Positions 18,311 to 27,191 of a DNA stretch of 64,000 nucleotides are shown piece after piece. Location of the stretch: NCBI GenBank assembly GCA_905234495.1, contig CAJOHE010000003.1:70355-134354 (forward strand), written 5' to 3'. Below the pieces are notes generated by a model, which saw only the letters and a list, made by a program, of their open reading frames with translations, ran no database searches and was not told the origin of the DNA. The number at the start of each line of letters is the position of its first letter. The stretch's first letter is position 1. The DNA is from an uncultured Eubacterium sp. GTDB taxonomy: Bacteria; Bacillota; Clostridia; Oscillospirales; Acutalibacteraceae. The translations under genes were made by a program, and so were the position numbers.

Positions 18311-18583
18311 ATGAATAAGACAGATCTCGTAAATGCAGTAGCAGCAGCTACAGAACTTTCAAAGGCAGACGCAGCTAAGGCTGTAACAGCTACAGTAGAC
18401 GCTATCACTAAGGCTCTTGCTGACGGTGATAAGGTTGCTCTTGTTGGTTTCGGTACATTCTCAGTTAAGAAGCGCGCAGCTCGTGAGGGTGTTAATCCTG
18501 CAACAGGCAAGAAGATTAAGATTGCTGCAACAAAGGTTCCTGCATTCAAGGCAGGCGCAGCTCTTAAGGACGCTGTAAAATAA
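18311..18583 (+). CDS. hup: HU-family nucleoid protein
   Basis: A 90-residue histone-like DNA-binding protein with the hallmark [26 protein letters not shown] and a terminal [15 protein letters not shown]. It bends and compacts DNA. Codon choice is strongly biased to GCT/GCA, GTT and CTT and differs from neighbouring genes, as expected for a highly expressed protein. It follows mazG by 24 bases with AGGAAAT before the ATG and is closed by a strong terminator. Confidence 0.97.
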   Translation: MNKTDLVNAVAAATELSKADAAKAVTATVDAITKALADGDKVALVGFGTFSVKKRAAREGVNPATGKKIKIAATKVPAFKAGAALKDAVK

Positions 18584-18595
18584 TCTTATGATTAC

Positions 18596-18628
18596 GAAGG
18601 GCTGTTTTAAACAGCCCTTCACTTTTTG
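18596..18628 (+). terminator. Strong intrinsic terminator after HU
   Basis: GAAGGGCTGTT (18596-18606) pairs with AACAGCCCTTC (18610-18620) and is followed by ACTTTTT. This should give HU its own abundant short transcript. Confidence 0.85.
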
Positions 18629-18636
18629 GTGATGCT

Positions 18637-18879
18637 ATGCGACTTGACAAATACTTAAAGGTTTCAAGAATAATTAAAAGAAGAACCGTTGCAAACGACG
18701 CTTGCGACGCCGAAAAAATCGAGGTAAACGGCAAGGTTGCAAGAGCTTCCTACAACGTAAAGGTCGGCGACGTGATAAGCGTTAATATCGGCGCCGTTCC
18801 CCGCAAGTTTAAAGTTCTTGAAATAAACGAGCACGCCCTCAAGGAGGACGCCTCAAAAATGTACGAAGAGATAAAATAA
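18637..18879 (+). CDS. rqcP: S4-domain ribosome-quality-control RNA-binding protein RqcP (YabO)
   Basis: An 80-residue protein consisting of an S4 RNA-binding domain (MRLDKYLKVSRIIKRRTVANDACDAE). Size, sequence and place in the yab cluster match B. subtilis YabO/RqcP, which binds 50S-peptidyl-tRNA and supports RqcH-driven C-terminal alanine tailing of stalled chains. An HslR-like heat-shock role is the older alternative label. GGTGATG lies just before the ATG. Confidence 0.88.
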   Translation: MRLDKYLKVSRIIKRRTVANDACDAEKIEVNGKVARASYNVKVGDVISVNIGAVPRKFKVLEINEHALKEDASKMYEEIK

Positions 18880-18887
18880 AATGACTT

Positions 18888-18920
18888 TCGCCTGCATATA
18901 TTTTAGCAGGTGATTTTTTT
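18888..18920 (+). terminator. Terminator-like hairpin that masks the yabP ribosome site
   Basis: TCGCCTGC (18888-18895) pairs with GCAGGTGA (18906-18913), including one G-U pair, and is followed by seven T directly before the yabP ATG. The right arm contains the AGGTGA ribosome binding site. The structure could stop yabO read-through and also hide the yabP ribosome site. Confidence 0.55.
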
Positions 18921-19187
18921 ATGGAAAATGAAGCACGGCACACCCTGAGCCTTACCGACAGAAGCGAGCTTTCCCTGACGGGAATTAACGACGTGGACGC
19001 CTTTAACGAAGAGGAAATATCCGTTATATGCGAGTGCGGAGAGCTGCTTATAAAAGGCGATTTGCTGCATATAGAAGAGCTCAGCCTTGAGACGGGAATA
19101 ATGAACGTGAGCGGGAAAATAAGCAGCCTCACATATTCCGAAAAGCTCTCGCGCACCTCGGTGTTCAAAAAGCTTTTTGGAGCCTGA
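18921..19187 (+). CDS. yabP: Sporulation protein YabP
   Basis: An 88-residue protein of the YabP/YqfC family (HTLSLTDRSELSLTGINDVDAFNEEEI and the end LTYSEKLSRTSVFKKLFGA). Family members are made in the mother cell during sporulation. Its biochemical role is unknown. It is followed in overlap by yabQ, as in B. subtilis. The AGGTGAT ribosome site lies in the arm of a terminator-like hairpin. Confidence 0.93.
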   Translation: MENEARHTLSLTDRSELSLTGINDVDAFNEEEISVICECGELLIKGDLLHIEELSLETGIMNVSGKISSLTYSEKLSRTSVFKKLFGA

Positions 19188-19623
19188 TACCGCTTTTTAT
19201 GCCGTGCTTTTCGGCGTGTTTCTCGGCGCTCTTTACGATTTTTCCCGCTTTCTTAGAATCGACTTTCGCATCAGGTTTTTTGCCGATTTCTTTTTCTGGA
19301 TTATTTCCGCCTTCTGCACCTATTCCTTCTTTCTGGTATTCACAAACGGTAATATCAGAATGTTATATTTTGTTATATTTTTTACCGGCTCAATGCTCTA
19401 TTTATACACTTTGGGCTACGTTACAAAGCGGATTGAAACAGGAATTTACAGAATGATTATCAAAATGCGCTCAAAGGTTAAAAAATATTTAAAAAATATT
19501 ACAAAAAAATTAAAAAAACTATTGCATTTACCCTATAATATATATTATAATAAAAAGCGTACGAACAAGGCTTTTACGTTAAAACGCAACAAAGGTGAAT
19601 GTGATGAAAGAGAAAAAGGCTAA
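19177..19623 (+). CDS. yabQ: Sporulation membrane protein YabQ
   Basis: About 148 residues. There are three to four hydrophobic segments in the first 90 residues (AVLFGVFLGALYDFSRFLR, FFADFFFWIISAFCTYSFFLVF, FVIFFTGSMLYLYTLGYV), then a strongly basic tail with many Lys. This architecture and the gene order identify YabQ, required for spore cortex formation in B. subtilis. The only fitting start is TTG at 19177, overlapping yabP by 11 bases, with no obvious ribosome site, so the start is uncertain. Confidence 0.85.
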   Translation: MEPDTAFYAVLFGVFLGALYDFSRFLRIDFRIRFFADFFFWIISAFCTYSFFLVFTNGNIRMLYFVIFFTGSMLYLYTLGYVTKRIETGIYRMIIKMRSKVKKYLKNITKKLKKLLHLPYNIYYNKKRTNKAFTLKRNKGECDEREKG

Positions 19624-19933
19624 AAAATTCTCACTTAAAGACTTTGTCCTTGAAAAGAAAAACCTTCCCGTATGCATCGTAGTGCTTGCGCTTCTTGCGG
19701 TGTTTGCATTTTCGGGAATTACGATAGCGCGCAACAGCGCAGACATCAGCCGAATGCAGGTTCAGAAAGAAGAGCTTGTCGCTCAGGTTGACAGCGTTGA
19801 AGCTGAAAACGCGCAGCTCGGTGAGATTCGCGACAGCGAGGACACCAACGATTATATTGAGCAGAAGGCTCGTGAAAAGGGATATGTAAAATCAGGCGAA
19901 ACTGTTTTTTACGATATCTCGGCAGGTGAATAA
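19604..19933 (+). CDS. divIC: Septum formation initiator DivIC/FtsB family
   Basis: A 109-residue bitopic cell-division protein. It has a basic cytoplasmic N-terminus, one transmembrane segment at about residues 25-43 (VCIVVLALLAVFAFSGITI), and an extracellular coiled coil (about 50-80) followed by the YIEQKAREKGYVKSGETVFYD box common to DivIC/FtsB. It belongs to the FtsL-DivIB/FtsQ complex of the divisome. The ATG at 19604 is preferred over upstream GTGs because AAAGGTG ends six bases before it. It overlaps yabQ by 20 bases. Confidence 0.92.
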   Translation: MKEKKAKKFSLKDFVLEKKNLPVCIVVLALLAVFAFSGITIARNSADISRMQVQKEELVAQVDSVEAENAQLGEIRDSEDTNDYIEQKAREKGYVKSGETVFYDISAGE

Positions 19934-19942
19934 AAACATTTA

Positions 19943-19964
19943 AGGGAGGGTTGGTACCCTCCCT
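19943..19964 (+). terminator. Hairpin after divIC
   Basis: AGGGAGGGT (19943-19951) and ACCCTCCCT (19956-19964) form a perfect nine-base stem with a TGGT loop. The following GCTTTGAT is a poor T tract, so it may act as a partial terminator or as a stability element. Confidence 0.55.
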
Positions 19965-19985
19965 GCTTTGATATGGGTGAAAAGT

Positions 19986-20831
19986 ATGAGAGAAATAAGC
20001 GCAGAATTAATCACGTCAACGGTTAAAGAGCTTGTTATAAAAGCAAACAAGATTCTTGCCGACGACCTTATTGACTGCATATCCTGCAGCAGGGCAAAAG
20101 AGAATAACGAAACCGCAAAGTCAATCCTCGGCGACCTTGAAAAGAATATCGACGCCGCGAAGGAGCTTGACATTCCGATTTGTCAGGATACGGGTATGGC
20201 TGTAATCTTTGCCGAAATCGGGCAGGACGTCCATATCACCGGCGGCTCTTTTGAGGATGCGGTAAACAGGGGAGTGAGCGAGGGCTATACTGACGGACTT
20301 CTCAGAAAGTCGGTTGTCCGCGACCCGTTTAAAGACAGGGTAAACACAAACGACAACACCCCCGCAATTATCCACACAAGAATTGTCGACGGCGATAAAA
20401 TTAAAATCACAGCCGCGCCCAAGGGTTTCGGCAGCGAAAATATGAGCGCAATTAGAATGTTTACCCCCTCGGCCAAGAGGGAAGACATCGTCGGCTTCGT
20501 TGCAGATACGGTAAAAAAAGCGGGCTCAAATCCCTGCCCGCCCGTCGTTATCGGCGTTGGCATCGGCGGCGATTTTGAATACAGCGCAGTCCTCGCTAAA
20601 AAGGCTTTATGCAGAAACGTGTCAAAGAGAAACGGCGACGCGTTTTACGCCGAACTCGAAGCCGAGATGCTTGAAAAAATCAACGCCCTCGACATAGGAC
20701 CTCAGGGCTTTGGCGGCAACACCACGGCTCTTTGCGTAAATATCGAAACCTACCCGACCCATATCGCAGGGCTTCCCGTTGCGGTCAACGTCGGCTGCCA
20801 TGTTACAAGGCACGCGTCAAAGGAAATCTGA
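19986..20831 (+). CDS. Class I fumarate hydratase, alpha subunit
   Basis: The 281-residue alpha subunit of the oxygen-sensitive 4Fe-4S fumarase/tartrate dehydratase family, which interconverts fumarate and malate. Candidate cluster-ligand cysteines are Cys66 in PICQDTG, Cys184 in NPCPPVV and Cys271 in VGCHVTRH. The C-terminal beta domain is missing, as expected for the two-subunit form, but no beta gene is adjacent. A matching beta subunit is encoded at 50016-50546. The ATG at 19986 follows GGGTGAAA. Substrate preference (fumarate or tartrate) cannot be read from the sequence. Confidence 0.92.
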   Translation: MREISAELITSTVKELVIKANKILADDLIDCISCSRAKENNETAKSILGDLEKNIDAAKELDIPICQDTGMAVIFAEIGQDVHITGGSFEDAVNRGVSEGYTDGLLRKSVVRDPFKDRVNTNDNTPAIIHTRIVDGDKIKITAAPKGFGSENMSAIRMFTPSAKREDIVGFVADTVKKAGSNPCPPVVIGVGIGGDFEYSAVLAKKALCRNVSKRNGDAFYAELEAEMLEKINALDIGPQGFGGNTTALCVNIETYPTHIAGLPVAVNVGCHVTRHASKEI

Positions 20832-20833
20832 TT

Positions 20834-21949
20834 ATGTATATGCAAATGGTTGCGCCCTGCCTTCTCGGTCTTGAGGGCTTGGTCGCAGATGAACTGAAAT
20901 ATATCGAGGCGCAAAACGTCTCAGCCGAAAACGGCAGGGTTTTCTTTGAGGGCGACGAGAGCATATTAGCCCGTGCAAACCTCTGCAGCAGGTTTTCCGA
21001 GAGAATACTCATCGTTCTCGACAGGTTTGAGGCGAAAAGCTTTGAGGAACTCTATCAGGGCGTGAAGGCTCTTCCGTGGTCGGAATATATCGGCTCGGCG
21101 GACGCGTTTCCCGTAAAGGGTTACAGCATCAATTCCGCCCTTCATTCGGTTCCCGACTGCCAGAAGATTATCAAAAAGGCAATAGTCGACAGCCTTGCCG
21201 AAGACTATAATATAAAGTGGTTTGAGGAAAGCGGCGCCATTCATCAGGTGCAGTTTTCAATTATGAAGGACGAGGTCACCGTGATGCTCGACACCTCGGG
21301 CGCAGGCCTTCACAAAAGGGGATACCGCCCCGATGCAAACGCGGCGCCCCTCAGGGAAACTCTCGCCGCGGCGCTCTGCTCGCTTTCAAGGCTTCGCCAC
21401 TATCATACGTTGTACGACCCGTTTTGCGGCAGCGGAACGATTCTTATTGAGGGCGCAATGCTTGCCCATAACATCGCCCCGGGGCTTAACAGAAGCTTTG
21501 ATTTTCAGAACTGGGGCTTGGTAAGAGATGAAACGCTTGCCACAGAAAAAGACCGCGCCAAAAGTCTTGTTAAAACCGATACGGACTTTGCGGCGTTCGG
21601 TTATGATATCGACGAAAAGAGCCTTGAGCTCACTAAGCTTAATGCGAAGCGCGCGGGCGTGGATAACTTTCTCACTCTCTCACGCGCCGATATAAGGGAT
21701 TTCAGCCCGACGACGGAACGCGGCACCCTCGTTACAAATCCGCCATACGGCGAGCGTATGCTCGATATAAGGCAGGCGGAAGAGCTCTATAAAATTATGG
21801 GCGAAAAATTCGCGCCGAAAAATGGCTGGTCCTACGGAATAATTTCCCCCGACGAGGAATTTGAAAAGGTGTTCGGCAGGAAAGCCGACAAACGCAGAAA
21901 GCTTTATAACGGTATGATTAAATGCCAGTATTATATGTACTTTAAGTAG
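20834..21949 (+). CDS. THUMP-domain class I SAM-dependent RNA methyltransferase (RlmL/YpsC-like)
   Basis: A 371-residue protein with an N-terminal ferredoxin-like/THUMP region (about residues 1-160) and a Rossmann methyltransferase domain containing DPFCGSGTILIEGA and the N6/N2 base-methylation motif NPPYGERM. Relatives modify 23S rRNA guanine, so rRNA is the likely substrate. It begins three bases after the fumarase stop. The ATG at 20834 is chosen over open frame further upstream, which overlaps fumarase. Confidence 0.92.
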   Translation: MYMQMVAPCLLGLEGLVADELKYIEAQNVSAENGRVFFEGDESILARANLCSRFSERILIVLDRFEAKSFEELYQGVKALPWSEYIGSADAFPVKGYSINSALHSVPDCQKIIKKAIVDSLAEDYNIKWFEESGAIHQVQFSIMKDEVTVMLDTSGAGLHKRGYRPDANAAPLRETLAAALCSLSRLRHYHTLYDPFCGSGTILIEGAMLAHNIAPGLNRSFDFQNWGLVRDETLATEKDRAKSLVKTDTDFAAFGYDIDEKSLELTKLNAKRAGVDNFLTLSRADIRDFSPTTERGTLVTNPPYGERMLDIRQAEELYKIMGEKFAPKNGWSYGIISPDEEFEKVFGRKADKRRKLYNGMIKCQYYMYFK

Positions 21950-21957
21950 GTGAAACT

Positions 21958-23607
21958 ATGGATTACAGGGAAAAGTATAACGAATGGCTCGCATTTGCCG
22001 ACGAAAAGACAAAGGCTGAGCTTCTCGCAGTAAACGACGAAAAGGAAATTGAGGACAGATTTTATAAGGACCTCGCCTTCGGTACGGGCGGACTTCGCGG
22101 CGTTATGGGCGCGGGCTCAAACCGTATGAATAAATACACCGTCGGCAAGGCGACTCTCGGTCTTGCAAACTATCTTCGCGATAAGTTTGACGGCGATATA
22201 AGCGTTGCAATCGCCTGCGACACAAGGCTCAATTCAAGGGCGTTTCTCGAATGTGCCGCTCAGGTTTTCGCATCTCAGGGCATTACCGTCTACGCCTACG
22301 ACACGGTTGTTCCCGTTCCCGTGCTTTCCTTTACAACGAGGTATCTCGGATGCAACGCGGGCGTTATGATTACCGCGTCGCACAATCCAAAGGAATACAA
22401 CGGCTACAAGGTTTACGACAGCAAGGGCTGCCAGTTCTGCACCGAGGACGCGAAGAATGCAATCGGTTATATCAATAAAATCACTGACTATTCGTCAATC
22501 TATAAGGACGGCGAAAGCGTTGACACATACGTTAAAAGCGGTAAGGTAATCTACGTCGGCGAAAAGGAACTCGCCGCGTTTATCACCGAGGTTAAAAAGC
22601 AGTCGCTCTATGAAGAAAAAAGCGACCTTAAAATAGTCTACACACCCCTTCACGGCACGGGCAACATCCCCGTTCAGCGCGTTCTTGAGGGAATGAACGT
22701 AACCGTTCTGAAGGCTCAGCAGGAACCTGACGGCAATTTTCCGACGGTTAAATCACCGAACCCAGAGGACAAGGCGGCGCTCACTCTCGCAATAGAAAAA
22801 GCAAAGGAAATCGGCGCTGACCTCGTTCTCGGCACCGACCCTGACTGCGACCGAGTAGGTATAGCTGTAAAGGACGGCGACGAGTACAGGCTCTTCACCG
22901 GCAACCAGACGGGCGCGGTTCTCGTTAAGTTCGTGCTCGAGATGAAGAAGGCATCGCTCAACGAAAAATCAACTCTTGTCAAAACGATTGTAACGTCCGA
23001 GCTCGGCGCTAATATCGCAAAGAGTTACGGGCTCATCATTGAGGAAACTCTCACGGGCTTCAAGTTCATCGGCGACAAGATTAATAAATACGAGGAAAGC
23101 GGCAAGCAGGAATTTGTCATCGGCTACGAGGAATCCTACGGCTACCTTGTCGGCACCCACGCAAGGGATAAGGACGGCGTTGTTTCCTCGATGCTCATCT
23201 GCCAGATGGCGGCGTGGTATAAGAATCAGGGCAAAACTCTTGTTGACGCGCTCAATGAAATCTACGATGAATACGGCTATTATCTCGACTGCCTAGACAG
23301 CTTTGTTTTAAAGGGCAAGGACGGCGCGGAAAAGATTCAGAGCCTTATGTCATATTTCAGGGAAAAGGGCAAAGCGCTTCTTGACGGCGTATCAGAGATT
23401 ATCGATTTCTCTCAGGGAGTCAGGGATTTGCCGAAGGAAAACGTTCTCAAATATATCTGGACAGACGGCTCGTGGATGGCGGTTCGTCCGTCGGGCACCG
23501 AGCCCAAAATCAAGGTCTACTATTCAATCGTCGGGGCTGACAGGGAAATGGCGCAAAAACGCCTTGACTCAATCAGAAGCATAATCGACGGCATTATTAA
23601 TTCATAG
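21958..23607 (+). CDS. Alpha-phosphohexomutase (phosphoglucomutase/phosphomannomutase)
   Basis: Interconverts hexose-1- and hexose-6-phosphates in the cytoplasm. At 549 residues it has all four family loops: the phosphoserine loop TASHNPKEYNGYKVY, metal loop GTDPDCDRVGIAV, sugar loop GYEESYGY and phosphate loop RPSGTEPKIKVYY. Length and sequence suggest the PgcA-like subgroup of Firmicutes. AGGTGAAAC precedes the ATG. The nearby GH38 alpha-mannosidase makes a role with mannose phosphates possible. Confidence 0.95.
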   Translation: MDYREKYNEWLAFADEKTKAELLAVNDEKEIEDRFYKDLAFGTGGLRGVMGAGSNRMNKYTVGKATLGLANYLRDKFDGDISVAIACDTRLNSRAFLECAAQVFASQGITVYAYDTVVPVPVLSFTTRYLGCNAGVMITASHNPKEYNGYKVYDSKGCQFCTEDAKNAIGYINKITDYSSIYKDGESVDTYVKSGKVIYVGEKELAAFITEVKKQSLYEEKSDLKIVYTPLHGTGNIPVQRVLEGMNVTVLKAQQEPDGNFPTVKSPNPEDKAALTLAIEKAKEIGADLVLGTDPDCDRVGIAVKDGDEYRLFTGNQTGAVLVKFVLEMKKASLNEKSTLVKTIVTSELGANIAKSYGLIIEETLTGFKFIGDKINKYEESGKQEFVIGYEESYGYLVGTHARDKDGVVSSMLICQMAAWYKNQGKTLVDALNEIYDEYGYYLDCLDSFVLKGKDGAEKIQSLMSYFREKGKALLDGVSEIIDFSQGVRDLPKENVLKYIWTDGSWMAVRPSGTEPKIKVYYSIVGADREMAQKRLDSIRSIIDGIINS

Positions 23608-23615
23608 GTGTGAAT

Positions 23616-23858
23616 ATGGATAAGATTAAAAACTACGTTGAAACGGTTCTCGCGCCGAAGCTTCAGGGCGACGGCGGCTGGGTTGAATTTGAGTCGGTAA
23701 ACGGCGAAGAGCTCACCCTCGTGTTCAGGGGAGAGTGCTCAAAATGCCTGATACTGAGCAGATGCACCGACTGGATTGAGGACGAAATCAAACATGATTT
23801 AAACAAAACCGTAAAGGTTAAAGCTATAAGAAAAAAGCCTTATTTTCAGGACGTTTAA
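23616..23858 (+). CDS. NifU C-terminal-domain-like protein
   Basis: An 80-residue protein resembling the Nfu/NifU C-terminal domain (VETVLAPKLQGDGGWVEFESVNGEELTLVFRG). A CxxC (CSKC) marks the 4Fe-4S binding site. In typical Nfu the second Cys is followed by Pro; here it is followed by Leu-Ile, and a third Cys lies nearby (LSRC). The role is presumably iron-sulfur cluster scaffolding or carriage. It sits between the phosphomutase and the mannosidase. AGGTG precedes the ATG. Confidence 0.85.
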   Translation: MDKIKNYVETVLAPKLQGDGGWVEFESVNGEELTLVFRGECSKCLILSRCTDWIEDEIKHDLNKTVKVKAIRKKPYFQDV

Positions 23859-23870
23859 AGAGGAATTATT

Positions 23871-26792
23871 ATGGCTCATATTAAGGTTACAAGGCGGTCA
23901 ATGCGCCCCGAGGAATGGACGGTGCTTCGCTTTGGCTGGCTGAAAAGACATATATACGGCAGAAAATGGGAGATTGAAAATCTCATGATTCGCGATGCCC
24001 GTCAGGTGGCTGAAATGGAATACGAGTATTATTCCGAGGATTACAGACCGCTCAGAAAAGGCGATATGTATTTCACGCCCGACGGCACGGCGTTTATCAA
24101 AGCCGACGTGGATATCCCGAAGGATATGCAGGGTGAAGAGCTGTGGTTTTCGCTTAAAACCGCGGCTGAAATCATCGTGAACGTAAACGGCAAATATATC
24201 GGCGGCGTTGACCCGAACAGGGAAAGAATGCTTCTTTCTCCCTATGTAAACACCAAGAAAACGCTTCACTTTGAGATGACGGGCTACAACCGCTCAAAGC
24301 CCGACGACGAGAGAAACCCCGAATCCCTTTCCGTAAGGGGCTGCCGTCAGATTTTTGAGGGAGCATACATCTGCACCGTAAATCACAAGGTGCAGAATTT
24401 GGTATGGGATTTCGAGCTTCTTCTCGATATCGCCGAGAGCGAGCTTTTCAGCGAGGATTACAGGGAATTTCTGAATACCGAGCTTTATAACGCAATGAAT
24501 CTCATCGACTTTGACGGCGATGAGCTTTCGGGCGTCGACGAGTGTAAAAAGTATATCGAAGACGTGATTTACGCAAACGACACCTACAGGGGAAGCGGCA
24601 ACGTTGCACTTATCGCTCATTCGCATCTCGACCTTGCCTACTACTGGCGTAGGATTCATTCCGTTCAGAAAAACCTCAGGACAGTCCTGATTCAGCTCAG
24701 GCTTATGGACAAGTACAAGGATTTCAGATATACCCACACTCAGCCGTATATCTACGAAACCCTTGAAAAATACTATCCCGACGTTTTTGCAGAGCTCAAG
24801 AAAAAGGTTAAGGCGGGGCAGTTTGAGCCCGTCGGCGCTATGTACGTTGAGCCCGACTGCAATATCCCTAACGCCGAAAGCCTTATCCGTCAGTGCCTCT
24901 ACGGTCAGCAGGCGTATAAGAGGATGTTCGGCAAAACCGTGAATAACGCGTGGCTTCCCGACGTTTTCGGCAACAGCTGGATCCTGCCGCAGATTCTCAA
25001 AAAATCGGGCGTTGACTACTTCGTTTCAAACAAGATGTCAACGTGGAACGACACAAACAGATTTCCGCACAACAGTTTCATATGGCGCGGAATTGACGGC
25101 ACGGACGTCTATGCCTGCGTACCGCCGACTCATTTTATAACGTGGAACAAACCCTCGCAGGTTGTTGAAAACTGGGAGGCTTATATCGATAAAAATACCG
25201 CGCCCCAGAGCCTCAATATGTTCGGCTACGGCGACGGCGGCTCGGGCTGCACCGAGGAAATGATTGAGCTTATGCACCGCTTTGAAAAGCTTTCGGTTAT
25301 GCCGAAATGCGAGCATATGAGCGCTGCTGACTATCTTGAAAGAAATCTCAAAGACAACGCCAAGCTTGATGTCTGGGACGGCGAACTCTACCTTGAAATG
25401 CACAGGGGAACGCTCACCACAAAAGCCGACCTCAAAAAGATAAACCGTCGCCTTGAGCACAAGCTTCGCGACGCGGAAATGCTTTGCGTTCTCAGGGGCG
25501 AGGACCGCACGGAGGAACTCACCGCGCTTTATAAAAAGCTACTTGTAAATCAGTTCCACGACATCCTTCCGGGTTCGCACATTCACCCCGTTTACGAAGA
25601 TACAATGGCTGATTATGCCGAAATTGAAACCGCGCTTGACGAGATAATCGGCACGGGCTCAAAGTATTTCAACACCCTCAATTTCAGGCGCGACGCGCTC
25701 ACCTTTGTGCCGAATAAAAACGGCACCTCGGCGCGCTACGGTAAAAAGGGTAACTGGCTCATTCCGAATATAGAACCCCTCTCGTCAGCCTCTCTCAGAA
25801 AGACCGTTTTTAACGGAGAGTGGATAAAGCTCGGCAAGACTATTGAAACCCCGTTTTATTTAATCAAGTTCAATCCCGACGGCTCTTTTGCAAAGCTTTG
25901 GGATAAAGAGCAGGAACGCGAGTGGACGGCGGGCGATTTCAATAAGCTCAAGCTTTACGGCGACACCCCCGGCAATTACGATGCCTGGGATATCCTTCCG
26001 ACCTATAAGGATAAGCAGTATAAGTTCACGGTTGAAAAGCCCCTTGAGCTTGCGTCCCTCGACAGCGAGTGCGCAAGCTTTAAGACGGTTTTAAAAACCG
26101 ATAAATCAAGCTGGAAAATGACAATCCGTCTTTTCAGAAGAAGCAGGGGAATCGAGGTTGAAAACCTTGTCGACTGGCACGAAAAGCACAGACTTGCCAA
26201 GGCTGAATTTTCCTGCAACGTCCTTTCAAGAAAAGCCCTGTGCGACACTTCGGCAGGCTTTATCGAAAGGGATACGCACAAAAACACGTCGTGGCAGAAG
26301 GCACGCTTTGAGGTCTGCCACCACAACTGGGTTGACCTCTCGGAAACCGACGGCGGCGTTGCGCTTATCAACGACTGCAAATACGGCGTAGGGCTTGACG
26401 AAAACACTATGTCCCTCTCGCTTCTTCGCGCCACAATCCGCCCCGACGTCACAAGCGATATGGGCGTGCACAATTTCTGCTATATGATTTATCCCCACGC
26501 CTCAGGCGCGGTTGAAGCGGGCGTAAACAGGCTTGCGCTTCAATATAACGAGCCGCTAATCAAAGCGGACGTCAGCTACAGCGGCAGCACCTTCGAGCCA
26601 CTTTACCTTCAGGCTATGAAGAAATCCGAAAACGGCAAAATGACCGTCGTCAGACTTTCCGAGCAGGACGGCTGCCGCGGAACGATTAAGCTTCAGAAGA
26701 AGGTTAAGCTTCTCAATATGCTTGAGGAAGTCGAGGGCGAAACGGACGTAATTGATTACAGGCCGTTTGAAATTATCACCATAGGAGTTTAG
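23871..26792 (+). CDS. GH38 alpha-mannosidase
   Basis: A 973-residue cytoplasmic retaining alpha-mannosidase with no signal peptide. The catalytic domain has the metal site HSHLDLAYYWR, the nucleophile Asp in WLPDVFGNS and the conserved QFHDILPGSHI. It is followed by the long beta-sandwich C-terminal region. The N-terminal ~230 residues form the usual alpha-mannosidase lead domain. It probably trims imported manno-oligosaccharides or glycan fragments. AGAGGAAT precedes the ATG. Confidence 0.93.
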   Translation: MAHIKVTRRSMRPEEWTVLRFGWLKRHIYGRKWEIENLMIRDARQVAEMEYEYYSEDYRPLRKGDMYFTPDGTAFIKADVDIPKDMQGEELWFSLKTAAEIIVNVNGKYIGGVDPNRERMLLSPYVNTKKTLHFEMTGYNRSKPDDERNPESLSVRGCRQIFEGAYICTVNHKVQNLVWDFELLLDIAESELFSEDYREFLNTELYNAMNLIDFDGDELSGVDECKKYIEDVIYANDTYRGSGNVALIAHSHLDLAYYWRRIHSVQKNLRTVLIQLRLMDKYKDFRYTHTQPYIYETLEKYYPDVFAELKKKVKAGQFEPVGAMYVEPDCNIPNAESLIRQCLYGQQAYKRMFGKTVNNAWLPDVFGNSWILPQILKKSGVDYFVSNKMSTWNDTNRFPHNSFIWRGIDGTDVYACVPPTHFITWNKPSQVVENWEAYIDKNTAPQSLNMFGYGDGGSGCTEEMIELMHRFEKLSVMPKCEHMSAADYLERNLKDNAKLDVWDGELYLEMHRGTLTTKADLKKINRRLEHKLRDAEMLCVLRGEDRTEELTALYKKLLVNQFHDILPGSHIHPVYEDTMADYAEIETALDEIIGTGSKYFNTLNFRRDALTFVPNKNGTSARYGKKGNWLIPNIEPLSSASLRKTVFNGEWIKLGKTIETPFYLIKFNPDGSFAKLWDKEQEREWTAGDFNKLKLYGDTPGNYDAWDILPTYKDKQYKFTVEKPLELASLDSECASFKTVLKTDKSSWKMTIRLFRRSRGIEVENLVDWHEKHRLAKAEFSCNVLSRKALCDTSAGFIERDTHKNTSWQKARFEVCHHNWVDLSETDGGVALINDCKYGVGLDENTMSLSLLRATIRPDVTSDMGVHNFCYMIYPHASGAVEAGVNRLALQYNEPLIKADVSYSGSTFEPLYLQAMKKSENGKMTVVRLSEQDGCRGTIKLQKKVKLLNMLEEVEGETDVIDYRPFEIITIGV

Positions 26793-26793
26793 T

Positions 26794-27189
26794 ATGACAG
26801 GAACACAGCTTGCAATAATTATCGCGGTAGTGCTCGTGCTTGGCATAGTCATTTTTCCGCTGATTAACCGCGCTCAGTTTCGGCGCCTTCCGCCCGAACA
26901 GCAGGTGCGCATTATAATGAAGCAGGCAAAAAAGCTCATATATTTCAAAAACGTTTCAAAGGGTACGACGGGCAAGCTCTACTACGTCAAAAACAAGAGA
27001 AAGATACTCATTTTTGACTGGGTGCTCGAAGACGGCAAAATGGTCGTCTACGATGAAAAGCCCTTTGAAAGGTGGGACTATCCCGAGGAACGCGAGCCCC
27101 TCAATGAGGACGAGCTTCGTCAGCTTATGGAAGAGCTTAAAAAGTACAATAAAAAGAATCCGGTCAAGCTTGTGTTTAAAAATATTTAG
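26794..27189 (+). CDS. Small membrane-anchored protein of unknown function
   Basis: 131 residues. The first ~25 form a transmembrane or signal-anchor segment (LAIIIAVVLVLGIVIFPLI). The remainder is soluble and charged, with FKNVSKGTTGKLYYVKNKRKILIFDWVLEDGKMVVYDEKPFERWDYPEE. I do not recognise a family. It starts one base after the mannosidase stop with AGGAG upstream and ends two bases before cca, so it belongs to this transcript. Confidence 0.8.
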   Translation: MTGTQLAIIIAVVLVLGIVIFPLINRAQFRRLPPEQQVRIIMKQAKKLIYFKNVSKGTTGKLYYVKNKRKILIFDWVLEDGKMVVYDEKPFERWDYPEEREPLNEDELRQLMEELKKYNKKNPVKLVFKNI

Positions 27190-27191
27190 TT

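Noticed and set aside
17947..18549. 200-codon minus-strand open frame across mazG and HU
   Set aside because: Ser/Ala-rich translation typical of antisense to Glu/Lys-rich genes; it crosses two conserved genes.
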